A DNA stretch of 64,000 nucleotides, taken from Rhodobacter sp. Its GTDB lineage: Bacteria; Pseudomonadota; Alphaproteobacteria; Rhodobacterales; Rhodobacteraceae. Location: the NCBI GenBank assembly GCA_020637515.1, contig JACKKG010000001.1:930001-994000 (forward strand), written 5' to 3'. Numbering within the stretch: the first letter of the stretch is position 1; each line of letters starts with the position of its first letter. Below, piece by piece: positions 45,435 through 53,718 of the stretch. The notes below the pieces were generated by a model. The model had not been told where the DNA came from. It saw only the letters and a list, made by a program, of their open reading frames with translations, and searched no databases. The position numbers and the translations under genes were made by a program.

Positions 45435-46961
45435 TCAGAGATCGGTATAGCCCGCGATGCTGGCCGCGTGGCGGGCGATGCGGGCCATCCATCGCACCGC
45501 GTCGGTGCGGTCGAACAGGTCCTGGACACGGTCGCCCATGACGCGCTGGTGCAGGGTGAGGTCGCGGTAGACCAGCGCCCGGCGTTCGATCAGACCGGCC
45601 AGCCTTTGCAGATCGGCGGCGGTGGGGTCCGGCGACCGCAGCCGCCCGGCCAGCGCGCGGCCAGCGCGGCGCAGGCGCGCGTTCCCCGCGATCACGGCAA
45701 GCGGCGCCCGCCGTTCGATCCGCGCGACCAGCCGATGCAGATGGTCCATCCGGTGCAACAGGGCGGTCTGGCGGTCTTGCAGGTCCTGGCGCCCCTCGGG
45801 CAGGCGCAGATGGGTCAGGAATTCCTCGAGCCGATCCTGCGCGGGGTCCAGCCGGGGCGCCAGAGTGGCCATCGGGCGCAGGTCCTCATGCGGTCCCAGC
45901 GCGGCGCCGATGGCGGAAAAGACCAGGCGCTGCATGGCGGTCGCGGTGGTCTCGGCGGCGGTGAGGGCGGCCTCGGGCTGGGCGCGCAGCAAGGGATCGA
46001 GCGCCCGGGTCAGGCTGTCGCCCGCATCCGGGACCAGCCGGGCCACCAGCGCGGCAAAGCGTGGGGTCAGCGGCAGAAAGATCAGCGCGCCCACCAGGTT
46101 GAACCCGGTGTGGAACAGCACCAGCGCCGTCAGGTCGTCGCCGCCCAGCCGGTGCAGGGGCAGCGCCAGCAGGCTCAGCATTGGAAAGGCCAGCACCGCG
46201 GTGCCCAGGTTGAACAACAGGTTCGCCAGCGCGGTCTGCCGCATGGCCGGTCCGCCCCCCAGCGACGCCAGCAGGGCCGTCAGCGTGGTGCCCAGATTCA
46301 GACCGATCACCAGCGCGGCCGCCTGAGCGAAGGTCAGCGCCCCCCCCGCCAGCAACACCAGCGTGATCGCCATCCCGGCCGAGGAACTCTGCACCACCGC
46401 GACCAGCGCGAACCCCACCGCGATCAGGGCCAGCCGTCCCGGCACCGTGTCGCCCGGCAGCGTTTCAGGGCCGAACCAGCCTTGCGTCAGCGCGGCCACG
46501 CCCTGCATCAGGTCCAGGCCGATGAACAACAGGCACAGCCCGGCCACGCCGCGCGCAATGCGAACCACCCGGCCCTGGCCCAGCACCAGCGCCAGCGCCG
46601 CGACGAACATCACGGGCTGCGCGATGATGCCGATCTTCAGCTTGAGGCCCAGGAAGGTGACGATCCAGCCGGTGACCGTGGTGCCGACATTCGCGCCGTA
46701 GAGCACGCCCAGCGACTGCGGAAAGCCGATCAGCCCGGCGCCGACAAAACCCACGGTCATCACGGTTGTCGCGCTCGAGGACTGGATCACCGCCGTCGCC
46801 GCCGCGCCCGTCAGCGCGCCGCGCAGGGGCGTGCCTGTGAAGCGGGTCAGCACATGACGCAGCCGTGGCCCGGCGGCGTCGCGCAGCGATTCCGTCAGGA
46901 TCTTCATTCCGAACAGGAACAGGCCGATCCCGCCCAGAACCGCAAGCAGACCCTCGCTCAA
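45435..46961 (-). CDS. Na/Pi cotransporter family protein (NptA/YjbB type)
   Basis: A 508-residue membrane protein. The two inverted Na/Pi repeats carry the signatures AVIQSSSATTVMTVGFVG at about 57-74 and VVQSSSAGMAITLVLL at about 190-205, with GANVGTTVTGW and GLNLGTTLTALLASLGG between. A C-terminal PhoU-like helical region covers about 330-508 (LRLPEGRQDLQDRQTALLHR). It moves phosphate with sodium, often outward in bacteria. It lies 7 bp after the phaA-like thiolase on the same strand, though a functional tie is not evident. Confidence 0.9.
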   Translation of the reverse strand: MSEGLLAVLGGIGLFLFGMKILTESLRDAAGPRLRHVLTRFTGTPLRGALTGAAATAVIQSSSATTVMTVGFVGAGLIGFPQSLGVLYGANVGTTVTGWIVTFLGLKLKIGIIAQPVMFVAALALVLGQGRVVRIARGVAGLCLLFIGLDLMQGVAALTQGWFGPETLPGDTVPGRLALIAVGFALVAVVQSSSAGMAITLVLLAGGALTFAQAAALVIGLNLGTTLTALLASLGGGPAMRQTALANLLFNLGTAVLAFPMLSLLALPLHRLGGDDLTALVLFHTGFNLVGALIFLPLTPRFAALVARLVPDAGDSLTRALDPLLRAQPEAALTAAETTATAMQRLVFSAIGAALGPHEDLRPMATLAPRLDPAQDRLEEFLTHLRLPEGRQDLQDRQTALLHRMDHLHRLVARIERRAPLAVIAGNARLRRAGRALAGRLRSPDPTAADLQRLAGLIERRALVYRDLTLHQRVMGDRVQDLFDRTDAVRWMARIARHAASIAGYTDL

Positions 46962-46968
46962 CGCCGGC

Positions 46969-48147
46969 TCAAGGGCGTTCGATGGCGATTGCGGTGCCTT
47001 CGCCGCCGCCGATGCAGATCGCCGCGACGCCGCGTTTGAGGCCGCGGTTTTCCAGCGCGTGCAGCAGCGTGACGATGATCCGCGCGCCCGAGGCCCCGAT
47101 CGGATGCCCCAACGCGCAGGCGCCGCCGTTCACGTTCATTCGGTCGCGGGCGATGCCCATGTCCTGCATGAAGGCCATCGGGACCACGGCGAAGGCTTCG
47201 TTGACCTCCCACAGATCGACCGAATCGACCGCCCAGCCCAACCGCTGCAACAGCTTTCGCGCCGCCGGGATCGGCGCGGTGCTGAACCAGCCCGGTTCCT
47301 GGGCGTGGCTGGTGTGGCCCCGGATCACCGCGCGGATCGGGGCGCCCATCGCCTCGGCTCTGGCGCGAGTCGCCAGAACCAGCGCCGCAGCTCCGTCCGA
47401 GATCGACGACGCGTTCGCCGCTGTCACCGTGCCGTCCTTTCGAAAGGCGGGTTTCAGGGTCGGGATCTTCTCGGGACGGGCGTTCGCGGGTTGCTCGTCG
47501 GCGGTGATGGTGACCTCGCCCTTGCGGGTGTGCACGGTAACGGCCGCGATTTCGCCGTCAAAAGCGCCGTTGGCCTGCGCCGACAGCGCATTGGTCAGCG
47601 AGCCCAGCGCGTAATCGTCCTGGGCCTCGCGCGTGAACTGGTATTTCTCGGCGCAATCCTCAGCGAAGGTGCCCATCAGGCGGCCCTTGTCATAGGCGTC
47701 CTCAAGCCCGTCCAGGAACATGTGGTCGATGACCTGCCCGTGGCCCATGCGATACCCGCCGCGCGCCTTTGGCAGCAGGTAGGGGGCCTCGCTCATGCTT
47801 TCCATGCCGCCGGCGACCATCAGGCCCGTGTGGCCCAGCGCCAGCTGGTCATGCGCGATCATCACCGCCTTCATGCCCGATCCGCACATCTTGTTCAGCG
47901 TGGTGGCGGGGACTTCCTGGCCCAGACCGGCCCGGAACCCCGCCTGACGCGCCGGGGCCTGCCCCTGACCGGCGGGCAGGACGCAGCCCATCAACAGTTC
48001 CTCGACCCGCTCAGGGGGGGTGCCGGCGCTTTCCAATGCGGCGGCGATGGCGGTTCCGCCCAGGGACGCCGCCGGAACGCCGTTGAAGACGCCCTGAAAC
48101 CCGCCCATGGGGGTGCGCGCTGCGCCGATGATGACCACTTCGGACAT
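46969..48147 (-). CDS. phaA: Acetyl-CoA C-acetyltransferase (biosynthetic thiolase)
   Basis: Condenses two acetyl-CoA to acetoacetyl-CoA, feeding polyhydroxybutyrate or the ethylmalonyl-CoA pathway (mcd at 10.5 kb). The 392-residue product has the nucleophile Cys in NKMCGSGMKAVM, His in GGACALGHPIGASGARI and Cys in ICIGGGEGTAIAIERP. The covering loop AGGMESMSEAPYL is typical of biosynthetic thiolases. No phaB is adjacent, so the gene symbol is a family call. Confidence 0.9.
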   Translation of the reverse strand: MSEVVIIGAARTPMGGFQGVFNGVPAASLGGTAIAAALESAGTPPERVEELLMGCVLPAGQGQAPARQAGFRAGLGQEVPATTLNKMCGSGMKAVMIAHDQLALGHTGLMVAGGMESMSEAPYLLPKARGGYRMGHGQVIDHMFLDGLEDAYDKGRLMGTFAEDCAEKYQFTREAQDDYALGSLTNALSAQANGAFDGEIAAVTVHTRKGEVTITADEQPANARPEKIPTLKPAFRKDGTVTAANASSISDGAAALVLATRARAEAMGAPIRAVIRGHTSHAQEPGWFSTAPIPAARKLLQRLGWAVDSVDLWEVNEAFAVVPMAFMQDMGIARDRMNVNGGACALGHPIGASGARIIVTLLHALENRGLKRGVAAICIGGGEGTAIAIERP

Positions 48148-48231
48148 GGGTGCCTCCTATCGTCGTGAACCTTTTGGAAAGACTTAGACCCTAGGGTGGT
48201 GCGGGAACAAGCTGCGATTGTGGAGGCGAGT

Positions 48232-48570
48232 GTGGACATCAGCACGCATCGTTCGGGCCAGGCGCTGGTCATAGCGGTCAGGGATAGCCGCGTGGACGCG
48301 GCGGTTGCGATCGACTTCAAGGAAGCCGTGCGCAACGCGGCGGAAATGGAAAGCGGCTCGCCCGTGATCCTGGACCTGTCCCAGGTCACCTTTCTGGACA
48401 GCAGCGGATTGGGGGCCGTGGTCGCCGTGATGAAGCTGCTGGGCTCTGACCGGCCGTTGCAGTTGGCCGGGTTGACGCCGCCCGTGGCCAAGGTGTTTCG
48501 CCTGACGCGGATGGACAGCGTCTTCACCATCCATGCACACGCCCCGGGCAATCTGAAGGCCGTGGGATGA
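48232..48570 (+). CDS. STAS-domain anti-sigma factor antagonist
   Basis: A 112-residue single STAS domain of the SpoIIAA/RsbV type; the phospho-acceptor serine region reads LDSSGLGAVVAVMK, preceded by VILDLSQVTF. The start GTG at 48232 has GGAGG five bases upstream; GTG codons at 48196 and 48199 are alternative starts. The stop overlaps the next gene by 4 bp. The pair looks like a partner-switch module in which the antagonist frees a sigma factor or other target from the kinase next door. Confidence 0.88.
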   Translation: MDISTHRSGQALVIAVRDSRVDAAVAIDFKEAVRNAAEMESGSPVILDLSQVTFLDSSGLGAVVAVMKLLGSDRPLQLAGLTPPVAKVFRLTRMDSVFTIHAHAPGNLKAVG

Positions 48571-49082
48571 TCTTGGGCAACCGGGGGGCTGACATGCCGG
48601 ACACCGCCTTTCCCTCTGGCGTCGCGGGACCATCCGACACGGGGGAACCGATCGGCCGCTGGTGCTTTGCGCGCCGCTTTCCGGCCGGGGACCGCGAAAC
48701 CCGCCGGGTGCTGGCGGATCTGATCGACGGGCTGGGTCAGGCCGGCGTGGGCGAGGACGACCGATCCAACGCCGAGCTGATCCTGGCCGAGGTTCTGAAC
48801 AACATCGCCGAACACGCCTATGCCGACGGCGTCGGCCCGGTCGAGTTGCGGGTCGAGGTCCGGCGCAGCGGTCTGGCCTGCCAGATTGCCGACCGCGGAC
48901 AGCCGATGCCGGCCAGCGACGCGCCGGACCCCGATCTGCCCTTGATCGCCCCGCCCGACCATCTGCCCGAGGGGGGGTTCGGCTGGCACATCATCCGCTG
49001 CCTGACCAGCGATCTGCGCTATGCCCGCGACCGGGGATGGAATCGGTTGACCATGCATATGCCGTGGTCGGGCTACGACTGA
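48567..49082 (+). CDS. RsbW-like anti-sigma factor / serine kinase
   Basis: A 171-residue protein with a GHKL ATPase fold: N-box ELILAEVLNNIAEHAYADG, a G1-like region CQIADRGQPMP and the G2-like EGGFGWHIIRCL. It is the partner of the STAS protein just upstream (ATGA overlap). No sigma-factor gene is adjacent, so its client is unknown. An ATG nine codons downstream (48594) is a possible shorter start. Confidence 0.88.
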   Translation: MILGNRGADMPDTAFPSGVAGPSDTGEPIGRWCFARRFPAGDRETRRVLADLIDGLGQAGVGEDDRSNAELILAEVLNNIAEHAYADGVGPVELRVEVRRSGLACQIADRGQPMPASDAPDPDLPLIAPPDHLPEGGFGWHIIRCLTSDLRYARDRGWNRLTMHMPWSGYD

Positions 49083-49124
49083 GGCGATGCACGCGGCACG
49101 GGGCCCGCGCGCCAGCGGCCGGGG

Positions 49125-49451
49125 TCAGTTCAACTGCACCTGCAACGGGTAGAACCCATCCTCGAAATCCCCGAACAGTTCGGGAAGATCGGGGTGATCC
49201 ACGGGCTCGCCGGTTTCGTCGGCGATCAGGTTCTGCTCGGACACATAGGCGACGTAATAGGAATTATCATTCTCGGCCAGCAGGTGATAGAACGGCTGGT
49301 CCTTTGAGGGTCGGCTTTCCTCGGGGATGGCATCATACCATTCCTGGGTGTTGGCGAACATCGCATCGACGTCAAAGACCACCCCCCGGAAGGGATGCTT
49401 CCGGTGGCGGACAACCTGTCCAAGCCTGAACTTCGCCTGAGACGTCAGCAT
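49125..49451 (-). CDS. hspQ: Heat shock protein HspQ (hemimethylated-DNA-binding YccV domain)
   Basis: A 108-residue protein with the full YccV signature: KFRLGQVVRHRKHPFRGVVFDVDA, NTQEWYDAIPEESRPSKDQPF in parts, and YYHLLAENDNSYYVAYVSEQN read as FYHLLAEND and YVAYVSEQNL. In E. coli HspQ promotes degradation of denatured DnaA and acts as a Lon specificity enhancer. It is monocistronic with a 248-bp upstream region; no clear heat-shock promoter was made out. Confidence 0.94.
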   Translation of the reverse strand: MLTSQAKFRLGQVVRHRKHPFRGVVFDVDAMFANTQEWYDAIPEESRPSKDQPFYHLLAENDNSYYVAYVSEQNLIADETGEPVDHPDLPELFGDFEDGFYPLQVQLN

Positions 49452-49699
49452 GAACGAACCCTTTCTGACGATTTTTTATCCTGAGTCGCCTTGGAAGGTC
49501 CATACGATGGATGCTGAGGGGCTGGAAACAGACTGTGAAAACCGTTCCAACAGTGGCGAAAATGCGGCGAAATCGTGGCACCGCCGCCCGGCCCGCGGTT
49601 TCTGCGCCCTGCCGACAGGGAATTTACCGGCAAACCGTTTCAAATTGGCGCGAAATCGGCTAGGAAGGACAAAAGACAAAAAAGACTTGAGGCAGATTC

Positions 49700-50287
49700 A
49701 TGAGCAGCGTTCTCCGCCTGGTGGCGGTGGCCTTCCTGCTGGCGTCCTGTGGGGGCGGTCGCGACCATGCGCCGCCGCGCAATCTCGACGACGCCTGCGC
49801 CCTGGCCACCGAACGGCCCGCCTATTTCCGTGCGATGCGCGATTCCGAACGGCGCTGGAACGTCCCGGTTCCCGTGCAGATGGCGATCATCCACGCAGAA
49901 AGCCGATTCGACGGCGATGCGCGCACGCCGCACCGCTACGCGCTGGGCGTGATCCCGATGGGGCGGCAAAGTTCGGCCTTTGGCTACAGCCAGGCGCTGG
50001 ACGGCACCTGGGAGGATTACCAGACCCAGACCCGCAACCGGCACGCGCGGCGCGACGATATCGAGGACGCGACCGATTTCATCGGCTGGTATGCCTCCGA
50101 GGCCTATGCCCGAAACGGCATCCACCCGACCGACGCGCGCAATCTGTATCTGTCCTATCATGAGGGGCACGCGGGCTATGCGCGCGGCAGCCACAACAGC
50201 CAGCGCTGGCTGACCGATCTGGCCGACCGTGTCGCGCAGCGCGCGGCGATGTATGATTCGCAACTGCGCGCCTGCAACCGCCGCTGA
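49700..50287 (+). CDS. Lipoprotein with lytic-transglycosylase-like (SLT) domain
   Basis: A 195-residue outer-membrane-type lipoprotein: signal peptide with lipobox LLASC (Cys at residue 18), then a short Gly/Arg linker. The SLT-like domain has the presumed catalytic Glu in IIHAESRFDGDA and the aromatic GYSQALDGTWEDYQ. The usual SLT motif GLMQ is replaced by GYSQ, and further segments FIGWYASEAYARNG and YLSYHEGHAGYARG match the EtgA/YgjK-type subset. It would cleave peptidoglycan glycan strands, or bind them if inactive. Confidence 0.85.
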   Translation: MSSVLRLVAVAFLLASCGGGRDHAPPRNLDDACALATERPAYFRAMRDSERRWNVPVPVQMAIIHAESRFDGDARTPHRYALGVIPMGRQSSAFGYSQALDGTWEDYQTQTRNRHARRDDIEDATDFIGWYASEAYARNGIHPTDARNLYLSYHEGHAGYARGSHNSQRWLTDLADRVAQRAAMYDSQLRACNRR

Positions 50288-50289
50288 GA

Positions 50290-50907
50290 TCAGCGGTTGG
50301 TGCTCAGACCTCGGCGCTGCAATTCGGCGTCGAGGTTGAACAACAACGACCCCAGCGTGACGCCGGTGCGAAAGGTGCCCAGGATGACCGTGGTCTCCTG
50401 CCCGGTGTCGTCGGCCACCACCCATTGCCGCAACTCGGTCGGGTTGGCGCTGAACGCCAGCCGGATGCTGCCGTATTCGGGATGATCGGGGTCCTGGGCG
50501 ACCAGCGTCGTGACGGGCCCGTCCTGCGTATGCCCGACGATCATGTCGGCGCGGTCCAGGTTCACCGGGTCGTCAAGGATCAGCGCCAGCGGCGTGCGGC
50601 TGAGCGGATAGGTCGTCGGCCCCGCGTTCGAGCGCGCGTCGAAGATGAAGACCGAGCCCGCCGAAGCCAGCACCAGCGTCCGATCGGGTGCGTCGTATTC
50701 GAACCGGATGCGCCCCGGCCGACGGATCATCAGCCGCCCCGTGGACAGGGTTCCATCCGGATTGATCTGCGTGAAATCCGCCTGCGCGGTCAGGAAGCTG
50801 TTGAAATAACGCGAAATCTCGGCCAGAGGGATCGGCTGGGCTGCCGCGGGTGCGGCCAGCGCCATCGGCGCGAGGGTCAAGGCGGCAAGGAACGAACGGC
50901 GTTTCAT
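50290..50907 (-). CDS. lolA: Outer-membrane lipoprotein carrier protein LolA
   Basis: Periplasmic carrier that moves lipoproteins from LolCDE to the outer membrane. The 205-residue product has a signal peptide (KRRSFLAALTLAPMALAAPAAA) and the LolA core FLTAQADFTQINPDGTLSTG, GRIRFEYDAPDRTLVLASAG, with the Arg needed for lipoprotein release in this segment. The ATG at 50907 is chosen over an upstream frame extension. It converges with the SLT-like lipoprotein gene, 2 bp apart. Confidence 0.92.
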   Translation of the reverse strand: MKRRSFLAALTLAPMALAAPAAAQPIPLAEISRYFNSFLTAQADFTQINPDGTLSTGRLMIRRPGRIRFEYDAPDRTLVLASAGSVFIFDARSNAGPTTYPLSRTPLALILDDPVNLDRADMIVGHTQDGPVTTLVAQDPDHPEYGSIRLAFSANPTELRQWVVADDTGQETTVILGTFRTGVTLGSLLFNLDAELQRRGLSTNR

Positions 50908-50989
50908 GCCCCACAGATACCGCAGCCGCGCGGCCGCTGCATCTGCGAAGTGACTCACGCCCCAACACAAGCGCGAGACGGCGGCAAAA

Positions 50990-51018
50990 ACCCGCCCGGG
51001 CCGGGGCCTCGGGCGGGT
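50990..51018 (-). terminator. Intrinsic terminator of the peroxiredoxin gene
   Basis: 9-bp stem ACCCGCCCG / CGGGCGGGT with an 11-nt GC-rich loop, flanked by five A residues on the plus strand (50986-50990), giving a U tract for the minus-strand transcript; 36 nt after the stop. Confidence 0.75.
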
Positions 51019-51053
51019 CGGAGGGCGGGTCGGATCGGTCGGTAACGGGCCGA

Positions 51054-51707
51054 TCAGTTCGGCGCTTTGGTCTTGCGCAGGTAGGGCAGGGGGACGTCCA
51101 CCTGGCCGAACCGGGCCTTGGCATCCTCGGTCGTCACCGACAGCGCCACGATCACGTCATCGCCCGGCTGCCAGTCGGCCGGCGTCGCAAAGGGCTGACC
51201 GTCGGTCTGGCGAATGGCATCCAGCGCGCGCAGGATCTCGGAGAAGTTGCGCCCGACCGACATCGGGTAGATCAGCATCAGGCGGATCTTCTTGTCGGGT
51301 CCGATGATGAAGGTCGTGCGCACGGTGGCGGTGTCGTTGGCGGTGCGTCCGTCGGGCAGATAGGCCTCGGCCGGGAGCATGTCATAGAGCTTTGCAACCG
51401 TCAGATCGGGGTCGGCGATGATCGGAAAGGACATTGCCGTTCCGCCATAGGTCCGGACATCGTCCATCCATTTCTTGTGCTCTTCGACGCCGTCGATCGA
51501 GATACCCGCCAGCTTGCAGTTGCGCTTGGCGAATTCGCCCGCCAGCTTTGCCGCCGCCGAGAATTCGGTGGTGCAGACCGGGGTGAAGTCCTTTGGGTGG
51601 CTGAACAGCACCGTGTAACCGTCACCGATGTAATCGTGCCAGGTCAGTGTGCCCTGGGTGGTCTCGGCGGTGAAATTCGGTGCGACGTCGTTGATGCGCA
51701 GGCTCAT
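51054..51707 (-). CDS. 1-Cys peroxiredoxin (Prx6 class)
   Basis: Reduces peroxides. The 217-residue product has peroxidatic Cys45 in KDFTPVCTTE with the conserved Thr and Arg in VRTTFIIGP context, and lacks the resolving Cys, which with the long C-terminal arm (to residue 217) marks the Prx6 class. SMSVGRNFSEILRALDA-type segment YPMSVGRNFSEI is typical. It is divergent from the aldehyde dehydrogenase gene; the 132-bp gap contains GGGCG-AGAG-CGCCC, of unknown meaning. Confidence 0.93.
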   Translation of the reverse strand: MSLRINDVAPNFTAETTQGTLTWHDYIGDGYTVLFSHPKDFTPVCTTEFSAAAKLAGEFAKRNCKLAGISIDGVEEHKKWMDDVRTYGGTAMSFPIIADPDLTVAKLYDMLPAEAYLPDGRTANDTATVRTTFIIGPDKKIRLMLIYPMSVGRNFSEILRALDAIRQTDGQPFATPADWQPGDDVIVALSVTTEDAKARFGQVDVPLPYLRKTKAPN

Positions 51708-51839
51708 GGTGTCCTCATAATCCGGGTGAAGAATTCACGTTTCTACGAGATAGGGCGAGAGCGCCCGATTGATAACCCCTCCCCTTGCCCTTGTCTTGGG
51801 GGAGTGACAGTCTGTCGCGAAAATTCGCAGGAGACCGCC

Positions 51840-53285
51840 ATGCTGGACAAGCGCAAATTCTACATCAACGGGGCGTGGGTGAACCCGATCGACGGGCGGG
51901 ACCTCGATGTCATCGACCCATCGACCGAAGAAGCGGTTGCCGTGATTTCGGCGGGCGGAACCGCCGATACCGATGCGGCCGTGGCCGCGGCAAAGGCGGC
52001 GCTGCCCGCTTTCATGCAAAGCGCCCCGGCCGAACGGCTGGCCCTGGTGAAGCGCATCCTCGAGGTCTACACCCGCCGCAACGACGAGATGGGCGCCGCG
52101 ATCAGCCTGGAGATGGGCGCGCCCATCGACATGGCAAAGACCGCGCAGTCGGGCTCTGGCACCTGGCATATCGACAACTTCATTCGCGCCTTTGACCAGA
52201 TCGAATGGGAGGCCCCGCTCAGCGACAAGGCGCCTGAGGATCGGATCATCAAGGAGGCCGTGGGCGTCTGCGCCCTGATCACGCCCTGGAACTGGCCGAT
52301 GAACCAGGTCACGCTCAAGGTGATCCCGGCGCTGCTGGCGGGCTGCACGATGGTGCTGAAACCGTCCGAGATCGCGCCGCTGTCGTCGATGCTGTTCGCC
52401 GAAATCCTGCACGAGGCCGGCGTGCCGCCCGGGGTGTTCAACCTGGTCAACGGCGACGGCGCGGGGGTGGGCACGCGGCTGTCCGGCCATCCCGACGTTG
52501 ACATGGTCAGCTTCACCGGATCGACCCGCGCGGGTATCGCCATCTCGAAGAATGCGGCCGAAACGCTGAAGCACGTCCACCTTGAGCTGGGCGGCAAGGG
52601 GGCCAATATCATCTTCGCCGACGCCGACGAAAAGGCCGTGGTGCGGGGGGCGCGTCACTGCTTCAACAACACCGGGCAGTCGTGCAATGCGCCGACCCGG
52701 ATGCTGGTCGAACGCTCGATCTACGACAAGGCGGTCGAGATCGCGGCCGAAACCGCGCTCAAGACCAGGGTCGCCAGCGCGCACGAGGCCGGAGGGCATA
52801 TCGGCCCGGTCGTCAGCCAGGCGCAGTTCGACAAGATCCAGGGCCTGATCCAGAAGGGTATCGACGAAGGCGCGCGGCTGGTCGCTGGTGGCCTGGGCCG
52901 TCCCGATGGTCTGAACCGCGGCTATTTCGTGCGTCCGACGGTCTTTGCCGACGTGTCGAACGACATGACCATCGCGCGCGAGGAAATCTTTGGCCCGGTG
53001 CTGTCGATCATCCCCTTCGACACCGAGGCCCAGGCCTTGCAGATCGCCAACGACACGCCCTATGGCCTGACCAACTATGTGCAGTCGCAAGACGGGGCGA
53101 AACGCAACCGCCTGGCCCGCCGCCTGCGTTCGGGCATGGTCGAGATGAACGGCAAGTCGCGCGGACGGGGCTCGCCCTTTGGCGGCATGAAGGCGTCGGG
53201 GCGCGGGCGTGAGGGTGGCGTATGGGGGATCGAGGATTTCCTCGAGGTCAAGGCCGTCTCGGGCTGGTCGGCGGACGACGCATAA
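51840..53285 (+). CDS. NAD-dependent aldehyde dehydrogenase
   Basis: Oxidises an unknown aldehyde. The 481-residue product has the NAD loop FTGSTRAGIAISKNA, active-site Glu in LELGGKGANI, nucleophile Cys in NNTGQSCNAPTRM, and Glu in EEIFGPVLSIIPF. Instead of the usual end Pro-Phe-Gly, it has SRGRGSPFGGMKASGRGREG, and the sequence matches the broad betaine/lactaldehyde-type group; the substrate is not deducible. ATG follows GCAGGAG. It is followed 10 bp later by the HIT gene. Confidence 0.92.
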   Translation: MLDKRKFYINGAWVNPIDGRDLDVIDPSTEEAVAVISAGGTADTDAAVAAAKAALPAFMQSAPAERLALVKRILEVYTRRNDEMGAAISLEMGAPIDMAKTAQSGSGTWHIDNFIRAFDQIEWEAPLSDKAPEDRIIKEAVGVCALITPWNWPMNQVTLKVIPALLAGCTMVLKPSEIAPLSSMLFAEILHEAGVPPGVFNLVNGDGAGVGTRLSGHPDVDMVSFTGSTRAGIAISKNAAETLKHVHLELGGKGANIIFADADEKAVVRGARHCFNNTGQSCNAPTRMLVERSIYDKAVEIAAETALKTRVASAHEAGGHIGPVVSQAQFDKIQGLIQKGIDEGARLVAGGLGRPDGLNRGYFVRPTVFADVSNDMTIAREEIFGPVLSIIPFDTEAQALQIANDTPYGLTNYVQSQDGAKRNRLARRLRSGMVEMNGKSRGRGSPFGGMKASGRGREGGVWGIEDFLEVKAVSGWSADDA

Positions 53286-53295
53286 GGGCACAACC

Positions 53296-53685
53296 ATGGC
53301 TTATGTCTATGATACCAACAACATCTTCGCCCGGATCCTGCGCGGCGAGATCCCTTGCAACAAGCTGCTGGAAACCGCGCATTCGCTGGCGTTCCACGAC
53401 ATCCGCCCCCAGGCGCCGGTGCATGTTCTGGTGATCCCCAAGGGGCCCTATGTGACCTTCGACCACTTCGCGATCGAGGCCACGGATGCCGAGCGCGCGG
53501 ATTTTGTCGCCGCCATCGGCCAGGTTTGCAGGACTTTGGGCATCCAGCCGTGCGAGGGCGGCACCGGCTACCGCGCCATTTCCAACGCCGGCGACGATGG
53601 CGTGCAGGAGGTGCCGCACCTGCATGTGCACATCATGTCGGGGCGGATGCTGGGCCATATGGTCAGCCGGCCGCCGGCCGCGTGA
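53296..53685 (+). CDS. HIT-family protein (histidine triad hydrolase, HinT-like)
   Basis: Purine nucleotide phosphoramidase-type hydrolase of 129 residues. The triad HLHVHIM follows VPH, with the N-terminal NNIFARILRGEIPCNKLLE typical of HinT. It is co-oriented with the aldehyde dehydrogenase (10-bp gap) and ends at a strong terminator. The ATG at 53296 is chosen over longer frames through the dehydrogenase end. Confidence 0.93.
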   Translation: MAYVYDTNNIFARILRGEIPCNKLLETAHSLAFHDIRPQAPVHVLVIPKGPYVTFDHFAIEATDAERADFVAAIGQVCRTLGIQPCEGGTGYRAISNAGDDGVQEVPHLHVHIMSGRMLGHMVSRPPAA

Positions 53686-53691
53686 CCAGAA

Positions 53692-53713
53692 AAGGGGGCC
53701 GAAAGGCCCCCTT
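53692..53713 (+). terminator. Intrinsic terminator after the HIT gene
   Basis: 9-bp stem AAGGGGGCC / GGCCCCCTT with a GAAA tetraloop, followed by GTTTGT, 6 nt after the stop. It also separates the converging molybdenum hydroxylase gene, 6 bp beyond. Confidence 0.85.
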
Positions 53714-53718
53714 GTTTG

